A stretch of 64,000 nt of DNA from an uncultured Sterolibacterium sp. (GTDB taxonomy: Bacteria; Pseudomonadota; Gammaproteobacteria; Burkholderiales; Rhodocyclaceae), in the NCBI GenBank assembly GCA_903904605.1, contig CAIVDC010000001.1, forward strand, positions 1-64,000, read 5' to 3'. The notes under the pieces are model-generated. The model was not told the origin of the DNA, searched no databases, and saw nothing but the letters and a program-made list of their open reading frames with translations. The position numbers and the translations under genes were made by a program. Of this stretch, positions 35,655 to 45,922 are shown in pieces. Positions within the stretch are counted from its first letter, which is position 1, and the number at the start of each line of letters is the position of its first letter.

Positions 35655-36095
35655 TCAGGCTTTGGCTTTCTCGGCCGCAGGGCCGGGCGCGGGTGCCGCA
35701 TGTTCGTCCGCGGCTGCGCTTACCGCCGCCACCGGAGACCCGGCCGGCGCCGCGAGCGGCGCATGCACCGGTGCGGCGGCCGGACCGTCGGCACTCGGCG
35801 ACGCCTCGGGGGGCGGCGCGATCGACTGGTTGAGCGATCGCTCGACGGCGCTCAACTCCTGGCTTACGGAGGACTCCATGGCCATCACCTGGTCCTTCAT
35901 CTGCTCCTGGAGCTTCTTCAGTTCGTCAAGCTGCATCTCGCGGTTGATGTCGGCCTTGACGTCATTGACATAGCGCTGCAGGCGGCCGAGCAGCAGCCCG
36001 GTGGTGCGCGCCACCTTGGGCAGCCGTTCGGGCCCGATGACGATCAATGCCACCAGGCCGATGACCACCAGTTCGGAGAAGCCGACGTCGAACAT
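35655..36095 (-). CDS. tatB: Sec-independent translocase protein TatB
   Basis: A 146-residue protein with one N-terminal membrane helix ([27 protein letters not shown], in part), an amphipathic helix and a long Ala/Pro-rich tail (about 90-146). Glu8 and the GPERLPK hinge are typical. TatB and TatC form the receptor for folded Tat substrates. It lies 72 bases downstream of tatA. Confidence 0.95.
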   Translation of the reverse strand: MFDVGFSELVVIGLVALIVIGPERLPKVARTTGLLLGRLQRYVNDVKADINREMQLDELKKLQEQMKDQVMAMESSVSQELSAVERSLNQSIAPPPEASPSADGPAAAPVHAPLAAPAGSPVAAVSAAADEHAAPAPGPAAEKAKA

Positions 36096-36167
36096 TGCGG
36101 ATGCCGAGAGATGAGTGAGGGGGTGGACAAGGGCTGGGGCTGTCGTCGCCCGGACCCCGACTGCTGG

Positions 36168-36389
36168 CTAGCTCCTGACCTTCTCCTTGATCTCGCCTTC
36201 GAGGGTATGGCCCCCCGTCTGCGGTTCCGGCTCAGCGGATTTTTCGGCGGTGCCATCCCTCATGCCTTCCTTGAAACCCTTGACCGCGCCGCCGAGATCC
36301 TGGCAGATATTGCGGATTTTCTTGGTGCCGAACACCAGCATGACGATCACCAGCACGATCAGCCAGTGCCAAATACTCAAACTGCCCAT
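36168..36389 (-). CDS. tatA: Sec-independent translocase protein TatA
   Basis: A 73-residue pore-forming subunit with a single N-terminal helix ([19 protein letters not shown]), the [20 protein letters not shown] amphipathic helix and a charged tail. The ATG at 36389 is fixed by the family N-terminus; upstream frame to 36518 overlaps hinT and is discarded. It lies ten bases after hinT. Confidence 0.96.
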   Translation of the reverse strand: MGSLSIWHWLIVLVIVMLVFGTKKIRNICQDLGGAVKGFKEGMRDGTAEKSAEPEPQTGGHTLEGEIKEKVRS

Positions 36390-36399
36390 GTCGATCTCC

Positions 36400-36747
36400 T
36401 TATTTGCGGACCATCGGACCCAGCGGTTCAGGGCCGCCGAGGATGTGAACGTGCAAATGATACACCTCTTGCCTGCCGATACGGCCGGTGTTGATGATGG
36501 TGCGGAATCCGTCGGCAAGACCCTGCTCGCGCGCCAGACGGCCGGCCAGTCCGAGCATTTTGCCGAGCACCGCCTGGTGCGATAAGTCCGCCTCGGCCAA
36601 AGAAGGGATATGGAGCTTCGGGATGATCAGGAAATGCACCGGCGTGACGGGCCCGATGTCATGGAAGGCCAAGATCTCGTCATCCTCATAGACCTTGCGG
36701 CTGGGAATCTCGCCTCTGGCGATCTTGCAGAAAATGCAGTCGTTCAT
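36400..36747 (-). CDS. hinT: HIT-family purine nucleoside phosphoramidase
   Basis: A 115-residue histidine-triad protein that hydrolyses AMP-lysine-type phosphoramidates. It has [19 protein letters not shown] at the N-terminus and the triad [11 protein letters not shown] near residue 95. It lies three bases after hisE; the hisE-hinT-tatA order is conserved in Betaproteobacteria. Confidence 0.94.
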   Translation of the reverse strand: MNDCIFCKIARGEIPSRKVYEDDEILAFHDIGPVTPVHFLIIPKLHIPSLAEADLSHQAVLGKMLGLAGRLAREQGLADGFRTIINTGRIGRQEVYHLHVHILGGPEPLGPMVRK

Positions 36748-36750
36748 CGA

Positions 36751-37086
36751 TCAGCCTCCCGCGTCACCCGCGCGAGCCTTCTTCTCGTCGATTCCCGAGA
36801 TGCCTTCGCGGCGGCGAAACTCGAACAGGACATCGTCGACCCCCAAGCCGAAATGGGCCAAGAGTATCATGCTGTGAAACCACAGGTCGGTCACTTCACG
36901 CACCAGATGCAGGCGGTCGCCATCCTTCGCGGCCATGATGGTCTCGGCCGCCTCCTCCGCCACCTTCTTGCAGATGCTGTCGGTGCCCTTGGCGTACAGA
37001 CTGGCGACATAGGAGACATCGGGTGCGGCATTCTTTCGCTCGACCAGGGTCTCCTGGACGCGGTGGATCACTTCGAGATCGATCAT
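36751..37086 (-). CDS. hisE: Phosphoribosyl-ATP pyrophosphatase
   Basis: A 111-residue all-alpha MazG-like pyrophosphatase, second step of histidine synthesis. Conserved: SYVASLYAKGTDSICKKVAEEAAETIMAA (about 25-53, split motif with the KVxEEAxE metal site) and LVREVTDLWFHSMILL. The ATG at 37086 gives the usual length and has AGG eight bases upstream; an ATG at 37119 would add 11 residues. Confidence 0.94.
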   Translation of the reverse strand: MIDLEVIHRVQETLVERKNAAPDVSYVASLYAKGTDSICKKVAEEAAETIMAAKDGDRLHLVREVTDLWFHSMILLAHFGLGVDDVLFEFRRREGISGIDEKKARAGDAGG

Positions 37087-37213
37087 TTTCAGAGCCTGGG
37101 ACGGAAGATGTTCAATCATACCGCCTGCTGCGTTGCAATACAAAGCCGCTTCCGCGATCGGCCCGACCCGGCCGCCCACTTTGCTGGCCGGACCTCAAGC
37201 ACCAGAGCATAAT

Positions 37214-39178
37214 ATGACGATCCGCGTAGTAAGAGGCAGCGACCCGATGCCCGCACCCCTGCACTCAACAAGCCTCAAGGCCCGGGTCCTGATCCTGGTC
37301 TCGCTGCTCATCGTTGCCACCATCTGGGGTCTCGCGATGGTCGTGGCGGCCTTCTTGCAGGCCGACCTGGAGAAGATGGTGGAGCAGCATTTGTCGTCGA
37401 ACCTCAGCTACGTCGCCGACGATGTCGAGCACGGCATACAAAGCCAGCTCGATGTGCTGAAAAAGCTCGCGTCGCGCATCACGCCAGGAATCCAGGCCGA
37501 TCCGGCGAGGCTCCAGAAGCTGCTCGAACAAAGCGACCTGTCCGCCACCCTATTCCCCGAGGGGCTCACCTGCAGCAACCGCCAGGGGATCATCATCGCC
37601 GACACGCCAGTGCTCGCGGGAAGAAGGGGCGGCTCGCTGAAGGACCGGGAATATTTTCACGAAATCATGGCTGGCGCCGGCCAGTCCATCAGCGGTCCCG
37701 TGATCGGCAGATTCATCAAGAAACCCGCAATCATCCTGGCCGTGCCTCTGCACGACGCCGCCGGCGCCGCGAGCGGCATGCTGGTCGGCGCTTCGGTGTT
37801 TTCCGATCAGGATCTGTTCGGCCAACTGGAAAAGACCAGGATCGGGAAGACCGGCTATTTCCTCGTCGCCTCGCCCAAGGACCGTCTGTTTGTCGCGGCG
37901 ACCGACAAGAGCCGGATCATGACGCCGATGCCCGCCAGAGGCATGATTCCCCTGCTCGACCGGCGCACGGAAGAAGGCTTCGAGGGCGGGGCCATCACCA
38001 CCACTTCACGGGGCGTCGAGGTACTGAGCGTCAGCCGCGCCGTGAAGAACGCCGGGTGGATCGTCATCTCGGCCATCGAGACCCGGGAGGCCTTCGCGCC
38101 TATCGCGAAGCTCAAATATCAAATCTATCTCGGGGCACTGCTGATTTCCTGTTTTGTTGCGCTGATCCTGTACCTGGTCCTGAAGCGGCAGCTGGCGCCG
38201 CTCGGGGACGCGGCGCAGGCGATACGGCGCATTAGCGCGGGCGAAGAACCGGTCTCACCGCTACCCGTCGTGCGCCAGGACGAGATCGGCCAGCTGGTAG
38301 ACAGTTTCAACCTGCTCGCGAAAGAGCGAAACCGGCTCATTGCCGACTTGCGCGGCGAAATTGCCGAGCGGCGGCGCAGGGAGGACGAATTCCGCAAACT
38401 CAACGAAACCCTCGAAGCTCATGTGATCGAGCGCACCAACGAACTGATGCGGGCCAATCAGAAGCTGGAATCGGAGATCCGCGAGCGCAAGATCGCGGAA
38501 TCGTCGGCACTGGATTTCTCGGCTCGCCTGCAGGGCATGACTCGCCGCCATGCCGTGGCCCAGGAGTCGGAAAGGCGCAGGCTGGCGCGGGAACTCCACG
38601 ACCGCGTTTCCTCGAGCTTGACGGCGATTGGACTGAGCCTCGGCCTGGTCGAAAACCAACTGCCGCGTGACGCTGCCGACCTGGTCAAGGAGCGCCTGTC
38701 AGGAATCTCGGCATTGCTCAAGGAGACCATGATGAACGCGCGGGAGATAAGCCATGACCTGCATCCCGCGGTCCTGGATTACGGCGGCGTCGTTGCCGCG
38801 CTGGAGGACTATGGGCGGAATTTCTCGTTGCACACCGGCATCGATGTCCAGGTGATCGGGGAAGACCGGGAAATCCGCCTGCCCCCCGACACGGAAATCG
38901 CGCTCTACCGCATCGCCCAGGAAGCGCTGACGAATTGCGCCAAACACGCCGGCGCCGCAACCGTCACCATCGAACTCTATGGAGACGACGAGCACGCCGT
39001 ATTCGTCATCTCCGATGACGGCTCCGGCTTCGACCTGCCCCGTCATGGCGGAGGCGGGGAGTCGTACGGTTTGGGCTTGCTGTCGATGCGGGAGCGGGCC
39101 GAGGCGATCGGCGGCAAGTTGACGCTGGAGTCAGCTGCCGGGTCGGGCACGCGGATCAGCGTCGAAATCTACTTGTAG
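37214..39178 (+). CDS. NarX/DegS-type sensor histidine kinase with extracellular Cache domain
   Basis: A 654-residue membrane kinase. Transmembrane helix 1 is at about 24-48, followed by an extracytoplasmic double-Cache-like sensor (about 50-300, with [20 protein letters not shown]), helix 2 (about 303-325), HAMP (about 326-380) and a coiled coil (about 380-450). A HisKA_3 dimerisation domain follows ([20 protein letters not shown], phosphorylated His about 462), then a HATPase ([33 protein letters not shown]). No response regulator is adjacent. The start could also be ATG 37247. Its 3' end overlaps hisI tail to tail by ten bases. The ligand is unknown; Cache domains commonly bind small organic acids. 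Confidence 0.9.
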   Translation: MTIRVVRGSDPMPAPLHSTSLKARVLILVSLLIVATIWGLAMVVAAFLQADLEKMVEQHLSSNLSYVADDVEHGIQSQLDVLKKLASRITPGIQADPARLQKLLEQSDLSATLFPEGLTCSNRQGIIIADTPVLAGRRGGSLKDREYFHEIMAGAGQSISGPVIGRFIKKPAIILAVPLHDAAGAASGMLVGASVFSDQDLFGQLEKTRIGKTGYFLVASPKDRLFVAATDKSRIMTPMPARGMIPLLDRRTEEGFEGGAITTTSRGVEVLSVSRAVKNAGWIVISAIETREAFAPIAKLKYQIYLGALLISCFVALILYLVLKRQLAPLGDAAQAIRRISAGEEPVSPLPVVRQDEIGQLVDSFNLLAKERNRLIADLRGEIAERRRREDEFRKLNETLEAHVIERTNELMRANQKLESEIRERKIAESSALDFSARLQGMTRRHAVAQESERRRLARELHDRVSSSLTAIGLSLGLVENQLPRDAADLVKERLSGISALLKETMMNAREISHDLHPAVLDYGGVVAALEDYGRNFSLHTGIDVQVIGEDREIRLPPDTEIALYRIAQEALTNCAKHAGAATVTIELYGDDEHAVFVISDDGSGFDLPRHGGGGESYGLGLLSMRERAEAIGGKLTLESAAGSGTRISVEIYL

Positions 39179-39555
39179 ATTTCCTTCGGGTCTTTGATGA
39201 CCGCATCGACTTCCTGCCAGCCGCCTTCGCCGAGGCGCTGGTAGAAGCAACTGCGGCGCCCGGTATGGCAACTGAGGCCGCCGGTCTGATCGACCTTGAG
39301 CAGGATGACGTCGTTATCGCAGTCGATGCGAATCTCGCGCACTTTCTGGGTGTGCCCCGACTCCTCGCCCTTGTGCCAAAGCTTGCGCCTCGAGCGCGAC
39401 CAGTAGACCGCCTCGCCGCCCTCGGCGGTGCGCTCCAATGCCTCGCGGTTCATCCAGGCGAACATCAGCACCTCGCCGCTGTCCGCATCCTGCGCGATCA
39501 CCGGAACCAGGCCCTGCCCGTCCCAGGTCACGTCGTTCAACCAATTCGCACTCAA
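39169..39555 (-). CDS. hisI: Phosphoribosyl-AMP cyclohydrolase
   Basis: A 128-residue zinc/magnesium enzyme, third step of histidine synthesis. Conserved: [31 protein letters not shown] (in part), [15 protein letters not shown] and [10 protein letters not shown], with the metal-binding Cys residues. HisI and HisE are separate proteins here. It overlaps the convergent kinase gene by ten bases. Confidence 0.96.
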   Translation of the reverse strand: MSANWLNDVTWDGQGLVPVIAQDADSGEVLMFAWMNREALERTAEGGEAVYWSRSRRKLWHKGEESGHTQKVREIRIDCDNDVILLKVDQTGGLSCHTGRRSCFYQRLGEGGWQEVDAVIKDPKEIYK

Positions 39556-39579
39556 ACTCCACCTCTCGACCTACCTTGA

Positions 39580-40338
39580 TTAAAGCCGCACTTCGATGCC
39601 TTGGGCACGCATGTATTCCTTGGCCTGACGCACCGTGTATTCCCCATAATGGAAAATACTCGCGGCCAGCACCGCATCGGCTCGGCCTTCCAGCACGCCG
39701 TCGGCGAGATGCTGCAGATTGCCGACGCCGCCGCTCGCGATTACCGGAATGGCCACGGCTTCCGATACCGCGCGGGTCAGCGCGAGATCGAAACCATTCT
39801 TGGTGCCGTCGCGGTCCATGCTGGTGAGCAGAATCTCGCCGGCGCCCAGCGCCGCCACTTTCTCTGCCCAGAGCACGGCGTCCAAACCTGTGCTGCGGCG
39901 TCCACCGTGGGTGAATACCGCCCATTTCCCGGGCGCCACCTGCTTGGCATCGATGGCCACGACGATACACTGGCTGCCGACCCTGGCTGAAGAATCGGCC
40001 ACCAGCTGCGGGTTTTCCACCGCCGCGGTATTCATGCTGACCTTGTCGGCGCCGGCGTTCAACAGCCTGCGCACGTCAGCCACCGCCCTTACGCCGCCAC
40101 CGACGGTGAGCGGGATGAACACCTGCTCGGCCACCCGCTCGACCACGTGCAGGATGATGTCGCGCTGATCGGAGCTGGCCGTGATGTCGAGAAAGGTAAG
40201 CTCGTCCGCGCCCTGCTCGTCATAACGTCGGGCGATCTCGACCGGATCCCCGGCATCCTTCAGTTCGACGAAATTGACCCCCTTGACCACGCGGCCTGCG
40301 GCCACGTCGAGGCAGGGAATGATGCGCTTGGCCAGCAT
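39580..40338 (-). CDS. hisF: Imidazole glycerol phosphate synthase, cyclase subunit
   Basis: A 252-residue TIM barrel starting [20 protein letters not shown]. Catalytic Asp residues are in the first strand (CLDV) and in [14 protein letters not shown]. Forms IGP and AICAR from PRFAR with ammonia channelled from HisH. Lies 24 bases before hisI and 42 after hisA. Confidence 0.97.
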   Translation of the reverse strand: MLAKRIIPCLDVAAGRVVKGVNFVELKDAGDPVEIARRYDEQGADELTFLDITASSDQRDIILHVVERVAEQVFIPLTVGGGVRAVADVRRLLNAGADKVSMNTAAVENPQLVADSSARVGSQCIVVAIDAKQVAPGKWAVFTHGGRRSTGLDAVLWAEKVAALGAGEILLTSMDRDGTKNGFDLALTRAVSEAVAIPVIASGGVGNLQHLADGVLEGRADAVLAASIFHYGEYTVRQAKEYMRAQGIEVRL

Positions 40339-40380
40339 GCTTGGGCGGTGAGCGTTGAAGAGGAAGGAATTGCGTGCGGT

Positions 40381-41133
40381 CTAAGGCTGATCGGCCTGCG
40401 AGAGCTTGTCGGCTTCCGCCTGTGCCGTCTTGAAATCGAGCGTGCCTTCGTAGATGGCGCGGCCGGTGATGGCGCCCATGATGCCTTCGAATTCAACGGC
40501 ACACAGCGCCCTGACGTCCTTCATGGTGGCGATGCCGCCGCTGGCGATGACCGGGATGCGCAGCGCCTGGGCAAGCCTGACCGTGGCTTCGACGTTTACC
40601 CCGGAGAGCATGCCGTCCCGACCGATGTCGGTGTAGATCACCGCCTCGACACCGTGGTCCTCGAATTTCCTGGCCAGATCGACGACGTCGTGGCCGGTCA
40701 TCTTCGACCAGCCGTTGACCGCCACCTTGCCGTCCTTGGCGTCCAGACCGACGATGATGTGTCCCGGGAAGGCTACGCAGGCATCATAAAGGAAGCCCGG
40801 AGTCTTCACCGCCGCCGTGCCGATGATGACATAGGAGATGCCGTCGTCGAGACAGCGCCCGATGGTATCGAGGTCGCGGATGCCGCCACCCAACTGGACG
40901 GGAATCTCCTCGCCGACCTCGCGGAGTATCGCCTTGATCGCCGTTTCGTTCTTCGGCTTGCCGGCGAATGCCCCATTCAGGTCGACCAGGTGCAGGCGAC
41001 GCGCGCCCTGCTCGATCCAGTGGCGGGCCATCTCGGCCGGTTCTTCGGAAAATACTGTGGCATCTTCCATGTCGCCCTGCTTCAGGCGGACGCAGTGGCC
41101 GTCCTTCAGGTCAATCGCGGGGATCAAAAGCAT
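40381..41133 (-). CDS. hisA: ProFAR isomerase
   Basis: A 250-residue TIM barrel ([21 protein letters not shown]), with catalytic Asp8 and a second Asp in [10 protein letters not shown]. Isomerises ProFAR to PRFAR. It lies between hisH and hisF on the minus strand in the usual order. Confidence 0.97.
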   Translation of the reverse strand: MLLIPAIDLKDGHCVRLKQGDMEDATVFSEEPAEMARHWIEQGARRLHLVDLNGAFAGKPKNETAIKAILREVGEEIPVQLGGGIRDLDTIGRCLDDGISYVIIGTAAVKTPGFLYDACVAFPGHIIVGLDAKDGKVAVNGWSKMTGHDVVDLARKFEDHGVEAVIYTDIGRDGMLSGVNVEATVRLAQALRIPVIASGGIATMKDVRALCAVEFEGIMGAITGRAIYEGTLDFKTAQAEADKLSQADQP

Positions 41134-41189
41134 AGGAGTGTTCGGATCTCGATGGCGGAGAATAGGGGTACGGACGGCACGCAGCGGTA

Positions 41190-41828
41190 TCAGGGATTCC
41201 AGCGCATGAAATTGGCAAGCAGTGCGAGTCCGTCACGCGCGCTTTTTTCCGGATGGAATTGTACGGCGAAGATATTATCGCGGGCGATGGCGCTGGTAAA
41301 GAGGATACCGTAATTCGTCGACCCCGCAATCAGGTCGGAGGCGGCCGGTTCGACGTAATAGCTGTGCACGAAATAGAAGCGCGCCCCGTCCTCTATACCG
41401 GCCCAGAGCGGATGCGGCATGGCCTGCAGCACTTCGTTCCAGCCCATGTGCGGCACTTTGAGGCGGCTGCCGTCCGGCGCATTCATGGCCTCGCGCGGAA
41501 AATGCGGCACCTTGCCGGGCAACACCGAAAGGCCCATGACGTCGCCCTCTTCGGCGTGGCCGAAGAGCATCTGCAGGCCGACACAAATGCCGAGAAAGGG
41601 CTGGGATTCCGCCGCCCGCAGCACCGCAGCCGTCAGGCCGCGCGCTTCGAGTTCGCGCATGCAATCGGGCATCGCCCCTTGACCCGGCACGACGACGCGG
41701 TCGGCACGGGCGATGTCGGCGGCGCTGGAGGTGACGAGCACGCGACTGTCCGGCGCGACGTGCTCGATCGCCTTGGCGACCGAGCGCAGATTGCCCATGC
41801 CGTAATCGACGACTGCGACGGTAGTCAT
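41190..41828 (-). CDS. hisH: Imidazole glycerol phosphate synthase, glutaminase subunit
   Basis: A 212-residue class I glutamine amidotransferase. It has [11 protein letters not shown] at the N-terminus, the nucleophile Cys in [19 protein letters not shown], and His/Glu in VQFHPEKS. Feeds ammonia to HisF. Three bases separate it from hisB. Confidence 0.97.
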   Translation of the reverse strand: MTTVAVVDYGMGNLRSVAKAIEHVAPDSRVLVTSSAADIARADRVVVPGQGAMPDCMRELEARGLTAAVLRAAESQPFLGICVGLQMLFGHAEEGDVMGLSVLPGKVPHFPREAMNAPDGSRLKVPHMGWNEVLQAMPHPLWAGIEDGARFYFVHSYYVEPAASDLIAGSTNYGILFTSAIARDNIFAVQFHPEKSARDGLALLANFMRWNP

Positions 41829-41831
41829 GCG

Positions 41832-42419
41832 CTACAGGCTGCCTTTCGTCGAAGGGATGCGCCCTGCCGCCCGTACATCCAACTCGACGGCCATGCGCAG
41901 TGCCCGGCCAAAGGCCTTGAAAACGGTTTCGGCCTGATGGTGGGCATTATCCCCGGAGAGATTGTCGATATGCACGGTGATTCCGGCATGATTGACCAGG
42001 CCCTGGAAGAATTCCCGCACCAGATCGACGTCGAACTCGCCGATCATCGCCCGGCGAAAATCGACCTTGAAGCTGAGGCCGGGCCTGCCGGAGAGATCCA
42101 CCACGACGCGCGTCAAGGCCTCGTCGAGCGGCACATAGGCATGGCCGTAGCGGGTCAGGCCCTTCTTGTCGCCGACGGCGAGGGAGATCGCCTGGCCCAG
42201 CGTGATGCCGATATCCTCGACGCTGTGGTGGGCGTCGATGTGCAGATCGCCCTTGGCCTCGATTTCAAGGTCGAGCATGCCGTGGCGGGCGATCTGGTCG
42301 AGCATGTGGTCGAGAAAGCCGATGCCCGAGGAAAGCCTGGCCTGCCCCGAACCGTCGAGGTCGACCTTGACCCTGATCTGGGTCTCCAGGGTATTACGGG
42401 TAATCTCCCTTTGACGCAT
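41832..42419 (-). CDS. hisB: Imidazoleglycerol-phosphate dehydratase
   Basis: A 195-residue monofunctional IGPD (no phosphatase domain). Manganese-binding His motifs are in [28 protein letters not shown] and [18 protein letters not shown]. The start ATG is at 42419 (a tandem ATG at 42422 is also possible), with AAGG just upstream. It is divergent from hisC, with about 140 bases between them, and heads the hisBHAFIE-hinT-tatABC run. Confidence 0.96.
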   Translation of the reverse strand: MRQREITRNTLETQIRVKVDLDGSGQARLSSGIGFLDHMLDQIARHGMLDLEIEAKGDLHIDAHHSVEDIGITLGQAISLAVGDKKGLTRYGHAYVPLDEALTRVVVDLSGRPGLSFKVDFRRAMIGEFDVDLVREFFQGLVNHAGITVHIDNLSGDNAHHQAETVFKAFGRALRMAVELDVRAAGRIPSTKGSL

Positions 42420-42559
42420 CATCAAACCTTTTTCAACACTCGACAACCGAGCCTTTCGCATCATAATCCGCGGCATCCCGGTACGGCAAGGGATACGCTT
42501 CTTGCCTGCCGCTTGCTAACATGCCTCCTTCGCGCCGAAATCCGTCCACCGGGTGCACC

Positions 42560-43648
42560 ATGAGCAAATTCTGGAACAGTCTCGTCCATAGCCTGACACC
42601 TTACGTCCCCGGCGAGCAGCCCCGCCTCGCCAATCTGGTCAAACTCAACACCAACGAGAGTCCCTACGGCCCTTCGCCGAAAGCCTTGAGCGCACTGCAC
42701 GAGACGGTGGGCGATGGACTCCGGCTCTATCCCGACCCCAACGCCCAGGAACTCAAGCAGGCCATCGCCGGCTTCCATGGCCTCACGGCAGATCAGGTCT
42801 TCGTCGGCAACGGTTCAGATGAAGTCCTGGCCCACGTCTTTCTCGCCCTGCTGAAGCATGAGCAGCCCATCCTGTTCCCTGACATCAGCTACAGCTTTTA
42901 TCCGGTGTATTGCGGCCTTTACGGCATCGACCATGTCACCGTGCCGCTTTCCGATAGCTACCAGATCGAGGTCGATGGCTACCTCAAGGCCAGCGGCGGC
43001 CAATGCGGCGGCATCATTTTTCCCAATCCGAACGCCCCTACCGGATGTCTGCTCGCGCTGGCCGAGATCGAACGCCTGCTGGAGGGAATCTCTGAGTCGG
43101 TGGTCGTGATCGACGAGGCCTATGTGGATTTCGGCGGCCAGACCATACCCACGGCGATTCCCTTGATCGCGCGCCATCCCAACCTGCTGGTGGTGCAAAC
43201 GCTGTCAAAATCGCGCGCGCTGGCCGGCCTGAGGGTGGGTTTCGCGCTCGGCCACCCCGACCTGATCGAGGCCCTGGAGCGGGTGAAGAACAGCTTCAAC
43301 TCCTATCCCCTGGACCGCTTGGCGATCGCCGGCGGCACCGCCGCGATGGAGGATCGCGCCCATTTCGAGCAGACCCGCCTGGCGATCATCGCCAGCCGCG
43401 AGGCGTTGACCGGGTCGCTTGAAAGACTGGGCTTCGAGGTGCTGCCCTCGAAAGCGAACTTCCTCTTCGCCCGGCATCCCGGACAGGACGGCCAAAGCCT
43501 GGCGTTGGCGCTCAGGCAGCGGGGAATCCTGGTGCGCCACTTCAGCCTGCCGCGCATCGACCAGTTCCTGCGGATCAGCGTCGGCACGGACGAACAATGC
43601 CGGGTTTTGGTGGCCGCCCTGGCGGCAATACTGAGCACCCCTGAATAG
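42560..43648 (+). CDS. hisC: Histidinol-phosphate aminotransferase, inverted relative to the other his genes
   Basis: A 362-residue fold-type I PLP enzyme. It has [31 protein letters not shown] and [12 protein letters not shown], the PLP lysine in [18 protein letters not shown], and the C-terminal Arg in FLRISVGT. It transaminates imidazole-acetol phosphate to histidinol phosphate. It keeps its usual place between hisD and hisB but is on the opposite strand, so it cannot share their transcript and needs its own promoter in 42420-42559. Confidence 0.95.
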   Translation: MSKFWNSLVHSLTPYVPGEQPRLANLVKLNTNESPYGPSPKALSALHETVGDGLRLYPDPNAQELKQAIAGFHGLTADQVFVGNGSDEVLAHVFLALLKHEQPILFPDISYSFYPVYCGLYGIDHVTVPLSDSYQIEVDGYLKASGGQCGGIIFPNPNAPTGCLLALAEIERLLEGISESVVVIDEAYVDFGGQTIPTAIPLIARHPNLLVVQTLSKSRALAGLRVGFALGHPDLIEALERVKNSFNSYPLDRLAIAGGTAAMEDRAHFEQTRLAIIASREALTGSLERLGFEVLPSKANFLFARHPGQDGQSLALALRQRGILVRHFSLPRIDQFLRISVGTDEQCRVLVAALAAILSTPE

Positions 43649-43807
43649 ACCCGCCCTGTTGCGGGCCGCAGGTGGAGCGATCTACGCTTCAGGATGCGGC
43701 AGCGCGTGCGATTGGCTGGGTTCCGCCGGGTGCTGGACACGGTGCGCCGCTGAAGCAGCGCAAGGCTTGATGGCGAGGTCGGCAACCCGGCAGCGATCCC
43801 GCTCGCG

Positions 43808-44170
43808 CTATTTGCCAGTCTTCTTCCAGGCGATCATGGCGCTCGTCAGCTTCATCGAGGTGGCCGCGAATTCGCCGGCCAAGAGCGTCTCCGCAGCTTC
43901 CTTCTTTCCCGATGTAGCCAGTTCCGCCACCTGCCCTGCGACTTTATGAAACTGCGCATGCAAGTCCTTCACGGTCTTATAGTCCGCTGTCCCCTTGTCC
44001 GACGCGGTCAAAGTCTGGCCCAATAGCCATTTTCCGAAGGCACATTCGTTGTCCACCCTGATGGTCGCCGCTGGCGTATCCATTTTGCCGGTGGCAACCC
44101 CGGCCTTAAGCCGAGCTTTCCACATACCGTGCGCGCCGACTGCTTTATCGATTTCCTGTGTGTCTAGCAT
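43808..44170 (-). CDS. Stand-alone CZB (chemoreceptor zinc-binding) domain protein
   Basis: A 120-residue protein consisting almost entirely of a CZB domain. It carries the family landmarks AVGAHGMWKARLKAGVATGK (His near 15), NECAFGKWLLGQT (Cys near 43) and DLHAQFHKVAGQ (two His near 71 and 75), the expected 3His/Cys zinc site. The start ATG 44170 has GGAG six bases upstream; an in-frame ATG at 44182 is a weaker choice. CZB domains sense zinc or hypochlorite and usually sit on chemoreceptors or diguanylate cyclases. No such partner is nearby. It lies next to the inverted hisC and looks like an insertion into the his locus. Confidence 0.82.
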   Translation of the reverse strand: MLDTQEIDKAVGAHGMWKARLKAGVATGKMDTPAATIRVDNECAFGKWLLGQTLTASDKGTADYKTVKDLHAQFHKVAGQVAELATSGKKEAAETLLAGEFAATSMKLTSAMIAWKKTGK

Positions 44171-44620
44171 GACATGCTCCATTCATTGAGTCGTGACTTA
44201 TTGAAGTCAAACATTTACGCTATATGAAGGTGGTGATCAGTTTCTAGCCGAAACCGAACTAGCGGCGGAAGTGGTATTCCGGATGTCCGGCAGTTGTGTG
44301 CGCTTCGACCGTGCTCCCGCCCCATGCGAGAGATAGTCTCAAAAGAGCGGCATCTTGTTAATCCGTGAATTCCGCAGATATTTGCGGGGACTACGTAGGC
44401 TCCGCTGCATCAAGTGGCGAAGACCTTGGCTCGCACGTTCTTGCCGAGAGGGACGCATCCCGCCGCAGCTGCTCTGCAAGGGGTGCTCTAAATCCGGACG
44501 TTCGGCCGAAGGAGGTCGTACCGGCCGTATCCTTTCATCTCGCCCCTGCGTCTAAAGGCACGAGGGCGGCGGCCCCGGAAGTTCGGGGACGGATCATCTT
44601 ACCGCGCCGGCAGCGAAGCG
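44171..44620. other. 450-base gap between CZB gene and hisD
   Basis: The first 60 bases (44171-44230) are AT-rich and should hold the promoter of the minus-strand CZB gene. The rest contains short open frames on both strands without ribosome sites or recognisable protein similarity. I see no RNA gene or mobile-element end. Confidence 0.5.
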
Positions 44621-45922
44621 CTACGGCTCCACGCGCAGCTCGGCGGCCCGGGCGTGCGCGTGGAGACCCTCACCGTGAGCCAGGATCGAGGCGATCGGAC
44701 AGAGCGCGCGGGCGCCGGCCGCCGAGACCTCGATCAGGCTGGTGCGTTTCTGGAAATCATAGACGCCGAGCGGACTCCCGAAGCGGGCGCTGCGCGAGGT
44801 CGGCAGCACATGGTTGGGGCCGGCGCAATAGTCGCCGAGCGATTCGCTGGAGTAATGGCCGATGAATATCGCGCCGGCGTGACGGATCTTGTCCACCAGC
44901 GGGTGCGGCTCGGCCAGCGCCAGTTCGAGGTGTTCGGGGGCGATGCGATTAGCGATGGCGCAGGCTTCGTCCAGATTGCGGACCTGGATCAGGGCGCCGC
45001 GGCCCTGCAGGGAAGCCGAGATCACCTCTTGCCGGGGCATCATCGGGAGGAGTTTCGCGATGCTCGCGGCGACCGACTCGATGAAGGCGGCATCGGGGCT
45101 GAGCAGGATGGACTGGGCCAGTTCGTCGTGCTCCGCCTGGGCAAAAAGGTCCATCGCCACCCAGTCTGGATTGGCCGAGCCGTCGGCGATCACCAGCACT
45201 TCCGAGGGGCCGGCCACCATGTCGATGCCGACCACGCCGAAGACGCGGCGCTTGGCGGCCGCCACATAGGCGTTGCCTGGGCCGACGATCTTGTCCACCT
45301 GCGGCAGCGTCTGGGTGCCGTAGGCCAGGGCGCCCACCGCCTGCGCCCCGCCGATGGCGAACACCCGGTCGATGCCGGCCAGGTGCGCAGCCGCCAGCAC
45401 CAGCGGGTTGCGCTCGCCGTGCGGGCAAGGGACCACCATGATGAGTTCCCCGACGCCGGCCACCTTGGCTGGCAGGGCATTCATCAGCACCGAACTGGGA
45501 TAGGCGGCCTTGCCGCCTGGGACGTAGAGCCCGACGCGATCGAGCGGCGTCACCTTCTGCCCCAGTCTCGTGCCGTCGGCTTCGGTGTATTCCCAGGATT
45601 CGGCCTTCTGCCGCCGATGAAAGCTGCCGATCCTGGCGGCGGCCTGCTCCAGCGCGACGCGTTGGCCGGGCGGCAGCGCCTCGAAGGCGGTCCCGAGGTC
45701 CGCCTTCGACAGCTCCAGTTCGCCTAGGCTCCTGGCGTCCACGTGGTCGAAGCGGCGCGTGTATTCGAGCACCGCGGCATCGCCGACGGTGCGCACATTG
45801 GCGAGGATTTCGACGACAGCATGTTCGATGCGGTCGTCGGTCGCGCTCTCCAGGGCGAGGAGCGCATCGAGTTGCGAGAGGAATTCGGCGTCGAGCGTGT
45901 TCAGACGCCGCAGGGGGCTCAC
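44621..45922 (-). CDS. hisD: Histidinol dehydrogenase
   Basis: A 433-residue zinc enzyme performing the last two oxidations of histidine synthesis. It has [21 protein letters not shown] (in part), the [16 protein letters not shown] and [14 protein letters not shown] motifs, [15 protein letters not shown] (zinc-ligand His) and [13 protein letters not shown]. The GTG at 45922 is chosen because it overlaps the hisG stop in GTGA and matches family length; the longer frame runs through hisG and is not coding. Confidence 0.96.
   Translation of the reverse strand: MSPLRRLNTLDAEFLSQLDALLALESATDDRIEHAVVEILANVRTVGDAAVLEYTRRFDHVDARSLGELELSKADLGTAFEALPPGQRVALEQAAARIGSFHRRQKAESWEYTEADGTRLGQKVTPLDRVGLYVPGGKAAYPSSVLMNALPAKVAGVGELIMVVPCPHGERNPLVLAAAHLAGIDRVFAIGGAQAVGALAYGTQTLPQVDKIVGPGNAYVAAAKRRVFGVVGIDMVAGPSEVLVIADGSANPDWVAMDLFAQAEHDELAQSILLSPDAAFIESVAASIAKLLPMMPRQEVISASLQGRGALIQVRNLDEACAIANRIAPEHLELALAEPHPLVDKIRHAGAIFIGHYSSESLGDYCAGPNHVLPTSRSARFGSPLGVYDFQKRTSLIEVSAAGARALCPIASILAHGEGLHAHARAAELRVEP

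Noticed and set aside
43655-43672. CCCGC/GCGGG stem after hisC as an intrinsic terminator
   Set aside because: Only a five-base stem and no following T-run.
44355-44865. Open frames on the plus strand across the gap and into hisD
   Set aside because: No ribosome site, Arg/Ser-rich composition typical of shadow frames in GC-rich DNA, and one overlaps hisD on the other strand.
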